64,000 nucleotides of DNA, from assembly GCF_035222375.1 (NCBI RefSeq), contig NW_026946363.1, forward strand, positions 3,906,001-3,970,000. The letters are read 5' to 3'. Shown piece by piece: positions 51,050 through 62,600 of this stretch (the first letter of the stretch is position 1; every line of letters starts with the position of its first letter). The stretch comes from Podospora pseudocomata (Eukaryota > Ascomycota > Sordariomycetes > Sordariales > Podosporaceae). Under the pieces are notes generated by a model. The model was given only the letters and a program-made list of their open reading frames with translations, made no database searches and was not told where the DNA came from. Made by a program: the position numbers and the translations under genes.

Positions 51050-52651
51050 ATGGCGTTCTCAACGTCTTTTTTCACCCTCGACCCAGAAGCTGCGACGGGC
51101 AATAGCAATCAGTCACTACCTTCAGACAGTCAAACCACAATAAAAATGGAAAGGTCAAACAGTCCACAGACCGTACGGGAAGAGGAGCAACCCGCAGCAG
51201 ATTTGCCCACTCTTTCTGCTCAAGCCAATTTTTCGTCCTCTGAAGAAACACAAACAAAGCACCCACCCCCCAGCAGTGAATACGGCTTTGATCAGGACTC
51301 GATTGCTGGCGACTCTACGAAACCAACCACGACCAAGCCTCCAGTAAGCAGGAGGAAAAAGGGAACTGCAACCATCATCAAACCACCAAAAAGATCCCGC
51401 CCCGGCGGCAATACCAGCATGGGCCCAAAAAAGAAGGCAGGCAAAACCACCAAGAGCGTAGGATCCGGCGCCCCATCACTCAATGGAGATATCGGCAGCG
51501 ACCTTGCTGGAGGAGCCAGCGAGTCTGACAGCGGGCCGTACTGCCTCTGTCGCGGACCTGATAACCACAGGTTCATGATAGCGTGTGATCGCTGTGAGGA
51601 CTGGTTTCACGGCGACTGCATCGGCATGGATAAGTGGACTGGCGAGAATCTCGTCCAGAAATACATCTGTCCCAACTGCAGCGATCCCGATCGGGGCTAT
51701 GTCACCCGCTACAAAAAGATGTGCAGCTACTCAAGCTGCAAGAACGCCGCCCGGGTTGGCGACCCTGAGCGCCCATCCATATTCTGCTCAGACGACCACT
51801 GCCAAATGTGGTGGAACGACCTCGTCTGCATCATTCCCAAAGCCTCAAGATCCAAATCCAGCAAACCTACCAGCATCCTAGACGACCTCACAAGAGAAGA
51901 CTTCATATCCCTCCTCGACTCGCCTGTCATGGCTTCATACTACCAACAAGCACAACAACAGACCTCCTCCACTCTCTCCATCATTCCCGGCCAAGCAAAC
52001 CTCTCCCTCCCCCCCGACTTCTGGACCAACCCCCCACCCAACCTCCTCACCCCAGAACAAGAAGACTTCCTCTCCACCTCCCTCGCGAAACGACAAGAGT
52101 TAGGCGAGGAGATGCTCCTCTACAAGAAAATGCTTGAGCTCATCAACATCGCCATCGAGCGCAGAGACACCGCCATCTCGTCCCCTTCCACACCCTACAA
52201 CAAAGACGTCTGTGGTTACGACGTTCGCCTAGATCACATTGGGACGCCGCACCAATTTTCCCTCTTTCTCCAGACTGACTCGGCGGCTAAAATCTTCAAG
52301 AGTGGCAAGTTGGAGGATATGGACGAGGAGGAACAGGCAAAGTGGCTCAAGGGGGAGGATGCGACGAGCGGGAATTACAAGGGGGGTATGTGCACGAGGA
52401 AGAAGTGCCCTCCGCATAGACAGTGGAGGGATATACTGGTGAAATCCGTCAAGTATGATGTCAGGGAGCTAACGAGGAAAGCGAAGGAGAGGTTGGATGG
52501 GGAGCAGAGGGTGAGGGATGCGGCGGCGGGGAGGTGGTTTAGGAAGGGGATGTTTGAGGGGGATAAGGTGGAGGTTATTGGGGGGGCTATTGGGGAGGTG
52601 GTTGGTGGGCAGGTGGATGGGGCGGGGGAGGATGTGAAGATGGAGGGATAG
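51050..52651 (+). CDS. SPP1: PHD-finger subunit of the Set1/COMPASS H3K4 methyltransferase
   Basis: A single exon of 533 residues. The family (yeast Spp1, animal CFP1/CXXC1) reads methylated H3K4 and supports Set1 activity in the nucleus. The first 160 residues are Ser/Pro/Lys-rich and basic. The PHD finger spans about 164-210 (YCLCRGPDNHRFMIACDRCE to YICPNC) with the full Cys4-His-Cys3 set and the Trp of CEDWFHGDC that helps form the methyl-lysine cage. A second cysteine cluster follows at once (CSYSSCKNAARVGDPERP, then FCSDDHCQMWW). The C-terminal block GYDVRLDHIGTPHQF and CTRKKCPPHRQWRDIL is the family's conserved zinc-binding tail. Met1 is the first in-frame ATG; the Met at residue 33 is a possible alternative. 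Confidence 0.92.
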   Translation: MAFSTSFFTLDPEAATGNSNQSLPSDSQTTIKMERSNSPQTVREEEQPAADLPTLSAQANFSSSEETQTKHPPPSSEYGFDQDSIAGDSTKPTTTKPPVSRRKKGTATIIKPPKRSRPGGNTSMGPKKKAGKTTKSVGSGAPSLNGDIGSDLAGGASESDSGPYCLCRGPDNHRFMIACDRCEDWFHGDCIGMDKWTGENLVQKYICPNCSDPDRGYVTRYKKMCSYSSCKNAARVGDPERPSIFCSDDHCQMWWNDLVCIIPKASRSKSSKPTSILDDLTREDFISLLDSPVMASYYQQAQQQTSSTLSIIPGQANLSLPPDFWTNPPPNLLTPEQEDFLSTSLAKRQELGEEMLLYKKMLELINIAIERRDTAISSPSTPYNKDVCGYDVRLDHIGTPHQFSLFLQTDSAAKIFKSGKLEDMDEEEQAKWLKGEDATSGNYKGGMCTRKKCPPHRQWRDILVKSVKYDVRELTRKAKERLDGEQRVRDAAAGRWFRKGMFEGDKVEVIGGAIGEVVGGQVDGAGEDVKMEG

Positions 52652-54374
52652 AGCGGCTTGGGTTGGGATGTTGGGATTAAAAAATGGATAAAGGAATGGC
52701 ATGGTTGGAAACATTTTTAGTTTGGTTGGTAGCGGGTTTTGATAGCAGCTTTAATTTTCAGCTTTGTTCTTGCGATCTTGGTGGACCTGTGAACTGTGAT
52801 TTCCCATATCTCTAGTCCGAGGTTTTGGATATGCTTGAATTAACAAGTAGTATTGGGCTACCAAAGCAGCCATCTTGAGGCTGTAAGGCCGAGCGATAAT
52901 TATCTAGACAATGTTCTTTAGACCTATCTACCATGTTTCAACTTGGAGTATATCGATACATGATTCTGCACATATTCAGAAACACACTTGGCGATTCCTT
53001 TTCTCAGTACTTTTTGATGCCCTTGGCTTTCCGGCCACTTCCCTTGCACTCTTGCCACACCATCTGCTTCGTCATGCCTCGTCCTGCCCCTTTTTCCGCC
53101 TCAAGAAGCTATTCATTGAACAACCCCTCCTCCGAACCATCGCAGTACGTAAGGAAATAATATTCTTCGTGGCAAAGTAAAACTTGCAGCCAGGTCGCGG
53201 GGCAAAGTTCATCCCTTAACTCAGAGCGCAACCCGAACCCTCTGAAGAATTGCTCCCTGCCCAAACCCCAACCCCTGCTTTTTTTTCCCTCCCAAGTTCC
53301 AAAGCAACCCTGCCTCTGCCAAGTTTTAAAACTCCAAAAACCCTTTGAAGAAACGACTGTTGCCCTCTCCCTTGTATACCCAAAACTCAAAATCGTCTGA
53401 AGAAAATTGTTTGATCCAACACCTTTCCCAACTTTCCCTTTCCCAACTCCCATTGACAATATCCCGATCCCCCTACTGATCCCCAAACACATAACCCTTT
53501 CCCTTCATAACCCTGGAGGCCCCCCTATACTGTCTCCTCCCTAAAGTCTCGCAGCAGCTGAACGGAGCATTCAGCTTCCCCACAAACAAAACCATAACCC
53601 GCATTGGTCTAATTCCGATCGGTTCCGCCCCTCCGATCGATGATCCTCTTGCAAGTGCCAGTATCCACACCCCTCCCCCATCAGCCCCTCACTCAGCATT
53701 CCATCCCTTGAATCACCACCCCTCCTCACTCATAACCACAATCCTTCCCTCCGATGCCGTGAGGTATGAACATACATACCGACGCGCCTCTCCTCTCACG
53801 TGTGTTACACAAGAATAGAAAAGTGAGAGAGAACGGACAATACCATCCCACGTGGCAACGAACAATCCTTACGGGTTTTGACACGCACCACAAACAAAAA
53901 CAGTTTTCCCGTTTAGGTAAAATGTACACAACAGTCTGTAATAGAAAAACAGCTCCACTCTTGCAGGAAAAGGTGGCAAGTAATAATGAATGACACACAC
54001 TGAGAGAATTGACACACTGAGAGAATTGACACACTGAGAGAATTGACACACTGAGGTAAGAAACAAAATCGCCCCACTTCAAACAATCCATTTTAAACAC
54101 CAAGAAGGGGAGGGTGGGAAATATCTATACGAAATGAACGAAAGTCTGAAATAGAGCAAAATTTTTGTTACATATAAGAAAATCCTGAAATGAGTGTAAT
54201 TTTTGTTGAAAAAAGAAAAAAACCACAGGAGAATGTGTTGTGTGTGTAAAAGTGTACATATATATGTGTGTCTGTGTGTGTCGTATTCATCGTAAACTTT
54301 TTGTTTGTGTCATAAACCAGCCATTAGCAACCCACCCAATCCCATATGCCATCTAGAGCCTTCGAGTAGTGAGA
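52652..54374. other. convergent intergenic region, 1.7 kb
   Basis: The region separates SPP1 (+) and the serine/proline-rich gene (-). It is C/A-rich between 53,200 and 53,750 and holds a 17-bp tandem repeat at 53,991-54,055 and a TG-rich stretch at 54,230-54,285. No coding sequence is supported. Confidence 0.55.
53991..54055. repeat. 17-bp tandem repeat
   Basis: The unit tgagagaattgacacac is repeated perfectly three times (54001-54051), followed by a partial unit (tgag). It is preceded by tgacacacac, a partial copy of the end of the unit. It lies in the 3' flank of the minus-strand serine/proline-rich gene, about 320 bp beyond its stop codon. Confidence 0.92.
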
Positions 54375-56054
54375 TCAAGCAGACCCCCTCTTCCCACTCA
54401 AGAGCCTCCCCCAGCTCATCATCTCCCCGCTCTTCTGCCTCCTCATCCACGGCTTCCCTAGCTTCTCGTGATGATGCAGAGACTCAACAGTACTCCCTAC
54501 TGTCCCGGCCCTCCTCCTCCCCGTAGGGGCCGTTGCTTGAGGTGATGATGTTGATTCAGGCTCTGGAGTGCAAGTCAAAGGCGCACTCTCACTCGCACTC
54601 CTCCCCTTCCTGCTGTGTGGGACAAACCCCCTCATCAACCTCTTGGCAAAACTCCTCTTTTTCTTCCTTCTCCCGGAGTCGGCACCTGTTGGGTCGATGT
54701 CCGAGTCTGAATCCGAGTCGTCCTCGTCAGAGTCGGAGTCGATTTCAAAGACAGAAATATTTGGTGGTGGAGGCGGAGCTTGTCTTAACAGATCGGTGGG
54801 TTTGGGAAGGGGGGGTAAAGGACGGGTGTGCAAGTCCGAGAAGAATTTCTGATTCGAGGCCGAAGTGCTGGGTGGGTGTAGCAGGCTTGGGGTGGGAGGA
54901 ATGTCGTCCGTTGGAGATCGAGAATGTGACTTTACCAAGTCCGCCAAGGTGGGTGATGAGCGAGTGGAAAACTTGGACAGTGAGAGTTTGCGAAGGTTAG
55001 CAATAGAAGGACGTTTGCTGATAGACTGCCTCCAGTTAGGAGGATCAGGAAGAGATTTGTCCAGAGGAGATATCGGTGGTGATGCTTCAAAGGTGGATGG
55101 CGGTGCTGGCATTTGATAGAGCAATGGGATCGAGGCTGTTGAGCTGGCTGCTGTGGAAGCGTACTGTGCCAGAGTCGGGGTCGTTGCGTTCGACGAGCCA
55201 GGCCGGCTGATCGGTGGCGAAATCTGAACATTGGATGAATGCATTCTGGTGTCGATGCTGGGCCGCCGGCTATTTGGTAGAGACGAGCAAGGCGATGCCG
55301 TACCCGAACCAGGCTGTCGTGGAAGAGACGAAACGTGCAACGGAGAAACCGGAGGTCGTCGTTGAGGTGCTGCAAGAGGGAAAAGTGAATAAGACGGTCT
55401 CGATGACACAGATTTTGCGGTAGGAGGCCGTGGTTGTTCCACGTAGGGTTCAACAATGGGCCAAGGAAAAGCCTCGTTCTGGCTGTCGGAGCTAGATGCT
55501 CGGCCGCGCGTACTTGGTCGATCTTCTTGAATCTTCACGGAGCACTGGGCATATCCTTGTCGCCTCGATCTGTCAGTGGGACTGATAGAACGGCAGTGCT
55601 CCGATCTATCCCGGCCGCGCCGTCCGAAATACCATAAGGGATCCCACAACCCGGGTCGAGTTCCTGGAATCCCATCCTGGTAGTCGTCGTCCGCCGAGAC
55701 GACCGAGTCGTGATCTTCTATCATTCCTGGAACAGAACCATCAGATCCAAGGGAATCCCGACCTTCCAGAGGAGCATCGTGGGGGCAGATGTTGACAGAA
55801 TCTGTGCGGGGCCGGGAGTAGTTCGCTGTCATCTGGGGCTCTGGAGCAGTGTGTAAAACAGCGGCAAGCTCGGTGGTGTCCGCATGACAGTCCATCTTGG
55901 GCCGTCGTGCCACACGTGTGGAAAGTGATCTGAGGGTGTGCCGAGCAGAATTTGTAAGGGAGCGTGATACTTTTAGAAACGGCTTGCGAAGGAGGCAAAA
56001 CTTCGAGTTGGGGATAGCCTTGTAATCGAAGGAGTGGAGAAGGGGGCCAGCCAT
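54375..56054 (-). CDS. serine/proline-rich protein of unknown function
   Basis: A single exon of 559 residues, rich in Ser, Pro and Arg and with no enzyme motif. The first 55 residues are basic with spaced Leu/Phe (SKFCLLRKPFLKVSRSLTNS), which could be a membrane- or mitochondria-binding helix. The middle is disordered with many SP sites and proline clusters such as RPLPPLPKPT and QAPPPPP, possible SH3 ligands. A striking acidic run (DSDSDEDDSDSDSD, about residues 447-460) is followed at once by a basic stretch GRRKKKRSFAKRLMRGF. The C-terminus is basic and Trp-containing (KPWMRRQKSGEMMSWGRLL). I do not recognise the family. A role as a polarity or membrane adaptor is only a guess from composition. 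Confidence 0.7.
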   Translation of the reverse strand: MAGPLLHSFDYKAIPNSKFCLLRKPFLKVSRSLTNSARHTLRSLSTRVARRPKMDCHADTTELAAVLHTAPEPQMTANYSRPRTDSVNICPHDAPLEGRDSLGSDGSVPGMIEDHDSVVSADDDYQDGIPGTRPGLWDPLWYFGRRGRDRSEHCRSISPTDRSRRQGYAQCSVKIQEDRPSTRGRASSSDSQNEAFPWPIVEPYVEQPRPPTAKSVSSRPSYSLFPLAAPQRRPPVSPLHVSSLPRQPGSGTASPCSSLPNSRRPSIDTRMHSSNVQISPPISRPGSSNATTPTLAQYASTAASSTASIPLLYQMPAPPSTFEASPPISPLDKSLPDPPNWRQSISKRPSIANLRKLSLSKFSTRSSPTLADLVKSHSRSPTDDIPPTPSLLHPPSTSASNQKFFSDLHTRPLPPLPKPTDLLRQAPPPPPNISVFEIDSDSDEDDSDSDSDIDPTGADSGRRKKKRSFAKRLMRGFVPHSRKGRSASESAPLTCTPEPESTSSPQATAPTGRRRAGTVGSTVESLHHHEKLGKPWMRRQKSGEMMSWGRLLSGKRGSA

Positions 56055-56990
56055 ATATGGCAGGAATGAGCCAGAGATTCGGACTCAGCCTTGGTGAGCG
56101 CAGCCTCTGGGACGCCACACTCCCCGGAAAGAGCCCTAACATAAACAAAAGTGAGGGAGGAAAAGAGGGTGTGGTGACAAGGAATGAAGGGGTGAGGTCA
56201 ACACAGCAATGCGGAGGTAAGGTATGATATAGGGGATATGGACCCTTACTGCTTGGGCCCGAGCGGAATGCAACAGGCTCGCGTCCTCCGCTTAGTCGGC
56301 TGCCATCAGATGACGTATCGGGCTCCGGAGAGAGAGACAGGAGGAAAAAGGAAAGCAAGCAACGGCCCGCCAGGAAACACCACAAAACTTTGTGATGAAA
56401 GTTGCCGAGCCGAGGCTGATACACCGAGAAGATGGTTTCTTCTCGTCCGATTTGTTCGTCAGGATGAAGCCCTCACAAACGGATGGCTGGAGATATCACC
56501 TGTCCGGGTGATGTTTGTGTATGTGGACATGTCTTGTCCCAGCTGGACTCCATCAAACCACCAACGGAGAACTGTCTCGACGTATCCAGCAATTCCTGCC
56601 CCCGCTTCTACAGAGTCAGCATAAGAGACTGTAAAAACTTGGAAAGGCAGAGTGCCAGTGCCAGTGTCACGACTGGCCGAAGGACCGAGACATGGTGGCC
56701 AACCCGCGCATTGCCTCACTACGAAGCGGGTCGGATATGTGATCAGTCATTGCGCAAGCAGAGCCTAGCCCAGCTGCCGTTGCCGTTGACATGCCGCAAA
56801 AGGTAAATACGCCTCGACTGCGAGACAGCTGTCGCCAATCGAAGCAGCATCGATAGGCCGCAGGCAAGTTTGGGACTGCCGTGGCCGTGGGCGGATGTCA
56901 TCTTCGCGGAGGGATGGGGCCATGGTCCGTTTGCTGTTTGAGCGCGAACAACTCCTCTGTCAGAAATCATGAAAAATGTTAACTGCGGGG

Positions 56991-57043
56991 GACGGAAGAC
57001 AGTGAGAAAAGGGAGACGGAAGACAGTGAGAAAAGGGAGACGG
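56991..57043. repeat. 24-bp tandem duplication
   Basis: A 24-bp purine-rich unit occurs twice without mismatch (56991-57014 and 57015-57038) and is followed by the first five bases of a third copy. The purity suggests a recent origin, for example by replication slippage. Confidence 0.92.
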
Positions 57044-57914
57044 TCAGAAGCAAAGAAGAGCTGACAACTGTTGCTTCCACTTGTTCCATCTTGTTGAGGG
57101 AGGCTGTCGTCGCCCGTTTGGAAAGGGAGCAACCTGAAGTTGGAAGAAGCAATCATCCCCAGTTTGGACTCCACCTTTTCGCTCTCAACATCCAATCATT
57201 CCTTTTTTGCAGCTGCAACTTATATGTAAGCCTTGTGGGGTTTGCTTTCTTGGCCCGGGGTCGACTGCCGGGTAGCGGGTCCTATGCGCATCCACATCAA
57301 CGTTGCCTCGGTCTAGGCGTCCAACCTCATTCATGGGAGACGATCCATCACCGCCTTCGACTGTCTGTGATAGTGGTGCGTTTGGAATCAAACAGAAAAA
57401 GAGTTTTTCCCCCTCCCGTAACCATGCTCTTCCGACACGCTTGCGTCTCATGAAAACCTCCGATTTCGTTTCAACAAAAGCAAACCAGAGACATGCAGCT
57501 CTACTCTCTAGCCAACGGCGACAACGCATTGTTGTGGACAAAATAATAGAAGCCGCTAGTTGAGAAACGGGTGCTGAAATATACTTATCATTGCCTTAAA
57601 GATAGGTAATGGGACTTGACTCAGGGTAAATAAACCCCCAAGATAATTCGCGAGGTTTCCAATGCGATTAGTCGGCATATTCGGCTTCTATGAAGTCTTG
57701 ATTCTGTACCACAACCTTTATCATTCTGTCCACAATGTGACCGCCCACAAGGGGCGCAGCAAACAAAAAGCAAAAATTGTCAAAAAACCTACCCGATCTC
57801 CAGTCGTGACATTGGAAAAGGGTGCATGTTGCATGCGTAAATCCCCAGATATGGCAACATAAATGCAGGGCTGACACCTTGATGCAGGGAGAAAGGCCCC
57901 AAGATCGCAAAGGG

Positions 57915-57940
57915 AAAAAAAAAAAAAAAAAAAAAAAAAA
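57915..57940. repeat. poly(A) run of 26 bases
   Basis: An uninterrupted run of 26 A on the plus strand, about 290 bp beyond the stop codon of the minus-strand rhodopsin-like gene (poly-T on that strand). No target-site duplication or element body is evident beside it. Confidence 0.9.
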
Positions 57941-58225
57941 GGAAAAATGACCCAAGAGGAAGGAAAATGTGGCCAGCATGATGTGGCCTGCCCCGTCTGT
58001 GGCAAGTGTGTCTGAAAATCCCATCCCAAAATCCAAAAAATGCCATGCTAGAACCCTGAGCTGATCTGTGATACAATCCAGATCTTCCAACGCCAACATC
58101 CCATTTGCCCAAACCTAACCGCCATCAAACGCCATGGCTGTCCGCTCATGAAGCCTCCCAGTGAAAACACCCAAATTTCACCCTCATTTCAGAGGATATT
58201 GTGTTATGTGTAATCGGTGCGCCCC

Positions 58226-59690
58226 TCATCTGCTCGGTTCTGTCTTTTGAATGATCAGGAAATCCTCGTCGTCCTGCTCGGCAAGCGGTTCAGCGCTTGT
58301 GTTTGTCCATCGGATAATGCCGTGATAGTCGTCCTCCTCATCTCGTTCCACCACTGCCGCATTCTGTCTCTGCCAGTCCGCGAGTCCCCTGTGTCTTGTG
58401 TTTCTTTCCCGGTCCCCCGGGGCGGTAGGTGGAGAAGCAGATCCCCTGATGTAGCTGGGCGTGTGCGGCAGTCGTGGAAGCCACAATGTTTTCGCACGGA
58501 GAGCAGGCGATGTTATTTGCTGGCCCACGCTGGCACGGACCTGAACCTCAATGTCCGGATAGAGATAGGGCCGATTGATCCCCATCGACTCGAACACATC
58601 CGGGAACCACACACGCGCGAGCGGCCACAGCGCTGGTATTGTTGCTGTAACAATTGCCAGGTTCACCTCGATGGTATTGGTCGTGTAGCCAATCGTGTAA
58701 TGGCCATCGGCCGGTCTAAGATACCAGACGCGAATGACAGAGTAGAGACGTACGATGCTGATGCATGTGACACTGCAAACTGACATTAGCATCATTTCAA
58801 ATGTCTGGGAGAGCGGTTTCTATCTTACGCGGCTCCCAAAGCAAAGACGGTGAGGAGTGCCGCACGTATCCTCCATCCGAGCCTCAGGTCCTTGAAGGCA
58901 ACGAACGGAACCAGGAGCGTCAAGATATCGGTGACGATGTTTGTTGAGGCTAGCGCTACTGCAAATAGGCCCGAGTTGAAGCACTTTCCTGACCCAGCCG
59001 GCTTCGTCCACACATATTCCACAGGGGTGCAGTTGAAGATCGTCGCTGGGAGGAAGGCGCACACCTGTAGGATGTTGAACAGGATCAGAGCTCGACATGA
59101 GATGTGCACGAAGTGTTTGGTCCCGCCCAGCCTGAGGAGAAACAACAACGCGGATATCTTGACCAAAGCAAGCAGAGGGCTGTAAAAAACGCGGTTGAGA
59201 TAAGCAAAGAACAGACCCTGATTGGCAGGATGAGGGGGGATGTCGATGTCGTGAATGCCCCAATAGCCGGCTCGCATGTCTGGGTTCATCTATCAGGTGC
59301 CTGCCCGGACATTTCAAAAGACATGGCGGACTTACAGAGGGCTGCAAAAACACCCTGCGGAATTGCGAAGCCCTGCGTGAAATGCTTAGCATAGAGCTTC
59401 AACATAGACGCGGTAAATGTTATCGCTCACGGTGGCAACAAATATCAAATAGTCGTCTGCAAACACAATTAGTCGTGGACTGGCCATTTCAAGATGAGTG
59501 AACACTCACCAAGTCCCAAACCTTGACAGAGACGCCGACTCCATACTCGTAAAACACAGGCCGTGATCGAAAGAAGCGGGAAGAATCCTAGGAGGAAGAG
59601 ACCAAGAGTTTGTAGTCCGCTATAGGGGTAGGGGCCCACTGGACTGACGGAATAACTCGTTGCTATTGTTGACTCGTTGGACTGTGACAT
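58226..59690 (-). CDS. seven-helix rhodopsin-like / PTH11-type membrane protein
   Basis: Five exons: 59690-59510, 59456-59431, 59372-59336, 59279-58829, 58772-58226, giving 413 residues. The model fits the fungal integral-membrane family related to PTH11 receptors. Seven helices can be placed: TM1 LGLFLLGFFPLLSITACVLR; TM2 DDYLIFVATGFAIPQGVFAA, made by two micro-exons of 26 and 37 bp; TM3 VFYSPLLALVKISALLFLLR; TM4 ALILFNILQVCAFLPATIF, then the conserved CTPVEYVW; TM5 FAVALASTNIVTDILTLLVP; TM6 IRAALLTVFALGAAVTCISI; TM7 NTIEVNLAIVTATIPALWPL. Cys residues in FNCTPVEYVW and GKCFN fit the family's extracellular disulfide. Introns are 53, 58, 56 and 56 bp. The third uses acceptor acccag, restoring LYMRAGYWGIHD. 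The long hydrophilic tail is probably cytosolic. No CFEM domain is present. Ligand and signalling partner are unknown. Confidence 0.82.
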
Positions 59691-62600
59691 ACCTATCGAG
59701 TCGGTTATTCAGTCTTTACCAATACGAGGGTTGGCGAAAGTGCCATAGGGCAAATCGAAAGCATCACATCAATAGAAGTCGCGTGTGGGATATCTGGTTG
59801 CTTGTGTTTTTAGAAAAATGCGGTGACCTGAAGAAGTACGAGCAGGCAGAACCCATTGAAGGCCAGATGCCGGTCTCCCATGCCGTTTGCATTGCTCAAG
59901 GAGCCGGTGAGAATGGCTTGCTTGATCACCCCAACCCAAGGGGTGCCAATGCTATGGTGCTGGGTATAAGTGGTAGACAACGCCACACTGGCGCAGTCAC
60001 ACCACACCGGCGAAAACACTCGATGAAACAGGACAAATTGATGAAGTCAGGTAGATGTCCGGCTCCAAGGAGAGACCTGCACTGTACCTGGTTCCTTGAG
60101 TTAACCAACTTTGGCACTCGTATTCCCATCATGTTACCCTCTCCAACATGAGTATCGAACTTTTGGTCAGGTATCCAAGGAGATTGTTTGTGTTAGGAGT
60201 AAGACCTTCGAGTTCGCCGACCATATCCCAATGGCTGCATGACATACCCGTGACCCAATCCTTCCCGGTAAAGCGTGTGATCCTTCGAGGATGGACAGAC
60301 CCCTTTGCGGAAGTGAGAACCCTGGAATTTGAACCTGCTTGGGCGAAAGCATTTCTCCGATCCTTGTGATAGTCTCGCCCTCTGCGGCTAGTGCCGAGAA
60401 AGTGAAGTTGTCTTAGACACCTCTTCGGCAACAACTTTCGGCAACACTTTCATCCGTTTGGGCTTGCATTGAATGGCGCGGCAATATGAACCCTTCTTGC
60501 CAGATACCTAAGGTATACTTGCTCGAGAGGTAAAATCGGATCAGGGCTGTCGACGATGGAAGAAAAAGCGATAACTAAGTGATAAAACCCCGAACATGAT
60601 AGATTGTTGAAAATGTTGAAAAGAGAAGGCTTTTCAGTCAGACTTGTATCTCACAAGGCAACATTTTTCTGAGCCTGCGGTCCATTACATCGTGCTTCCC
60701 GGAGCCGGAGTGCATGAGCTGTGGCGTTAGGGTCAGTTCGACTGTGGCTGTTCATGGGAACTTGACAATCCGGAGAACACGGAGGAAAGGCTTCGAGGCA
60801 CTCTCGTCACAGGGAGGTATCATGTCGCGCATCGACTCCACCATAATGAGTGAAAGTAAACTTGCAAGTGAGATACCTATAGCCGATGTTAGAAATGATT
60901 CGCAAACATAGAGTGATTTGCTTGGAAAGATGATAACCTAGACTTGCCCTTTTCAATAACATGGTACAAATATTTTTGGTGTCTAATCAAAGAGACATGT
61001 GTAACTTTTTGCGAATAGCTTCAGTGTTGACCAAATCGAGATGTTTGTCATCAACGGTCAGGCTCCATCATCGAAAGTTTAGGCATTCGATTTCATCTGA
61101 AACCGTGACATGCCGGGGGTTTTCAACATGTCGCTGACGATCATCGCCCGAAAGCCGGTGTTTCGGACAAAACCCTACAAAGTAGTTGCTCTAAATCTCA
61201 GTCCCGGTGAGATCCAACGGCCGCGGAGGGGTTTATTGCACTACCGCGTACAGCGTTTACTAAAAAGACCGTTGCAGTTGGGGAGAATTTTACACGGGAG
61301 CAACTCATCGCGTGAGCTTATTTTTCTCAAAAGTCGTCGACAGAGCCGAATTGGCGGCCCCACCATCACCCCTTTCATCTGCCATCTCCCGGGGCCGAGC
61401 CGTCCTTCCGGGCCTCCACACAGCGGGATGCCCCGGTGGCCAGCTCTCGGCAATAAAAGGGGAAATCGGCGGTCAGCGTATTCTTGTTGGATTGAGCAAA
61501 CTTTCCATGATGGAAACAAACGAGATGGGGCGCTTCATAAGCATAGAAGGGGCATCGAAATCTTGGTCTTCGATGAAGTTCAGACCAGAGGACCCTATGA
61601 TGCACAGAAATAGCTTCGAGAACAACCAGATGGAGCAGATCGATGGATCGCGACACAAGCAATGCCAGACTTTGAGATGCGCGGTCCAAGGCCAGGCCAG
61701 GGTTGGGATGGAAGATGGTGTGGGCACAACTGCTGCTCAGTACCGCCCTATTGGGATCGTTGGGGTTCTAATTCTGGCCTCTGATTGGACAGGAGATCTC
61801 TGATGTTTCGTCACCCACACTTTATGTACTGCCAGCTCAGAGGCCCTCTTCCTTTTCTGTGAGCTTGTGCCTTTTCCAAGCTTCCATCTCAAGCCTCAGT
61901 GGCCCAGCCTCCCGACTTTCTGATCCAAGTTGGGCGCTCACCAGCCCCTTCCACTTTGTTCATTTTGTGCATTGTGCTTATTGTCTCGTTGTTTGTCTGG
62001 CGCTCTGCTCGTCTGTTCGTCTGCTCGTCCACGCAAACCGAGCAAATCAGGGCACGGGGACAGGCAGCAAGCTTGATGGCCGGAACTTCAGATGACGGAG
62101 CTCTGTCCGTTCGTATATCTCTGCCAGGCATTAATGTTCCAAGCTCGATGTTGCACAGCCGCATGCTGCACCTCGAAGCTATTCTTCAGCTTCTTCTTCG
62201 TACTACTGGCCTGTCTGTAATTAGCAACTGGTATCCTGAAATCAAAAGTCCATCCGCCCGACCGACCCGTCGACTGTCTCTATGCTTGTTGGGTCCGAAG
62301 CTGCATTGCATGGAGGCACAAGGCAGGCTGACAGCTTCGGTCTGATGAGATGGATGGATGTATAAGGCCGAGGAAGCCCAATTCATCTGGTCTTCCTCTC
62401 CTTTCAGGCCCCCTTTATCACCAACCCACCACGGCCCTGTCTTTCAAGCTTCTTTTGCTGGAGATCTCGTGGATATCCATCTCCGTTGAAACCAAACAAG
62501 CGAGAGCTGCTATGAGTCCGTGCACCCGCTAAGGCTCAGCTCTGGGCGAAACAGCGATCTCCCAATCACCGTAGCGGAGGGTGGCCCTGGCGTTGTTCCT

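Larger units (their letters stand above)
56055..58225. other. intergenic region, 2.2 kb
   Basis: The region holds the promoter of the serine/proline-rich gene and the 3' flank of the rhodopsin-like gene. It contains a 24-bp tandem duplication and a 26-base A run, listed separately. The short frames show no family character. No gene is supported. Confidence 0.5.

Noticed and set aside
61110-61613. 167-codon plus-strand frame
   Set aside because: No motif or coding bias; neighbouring frames are equally open.
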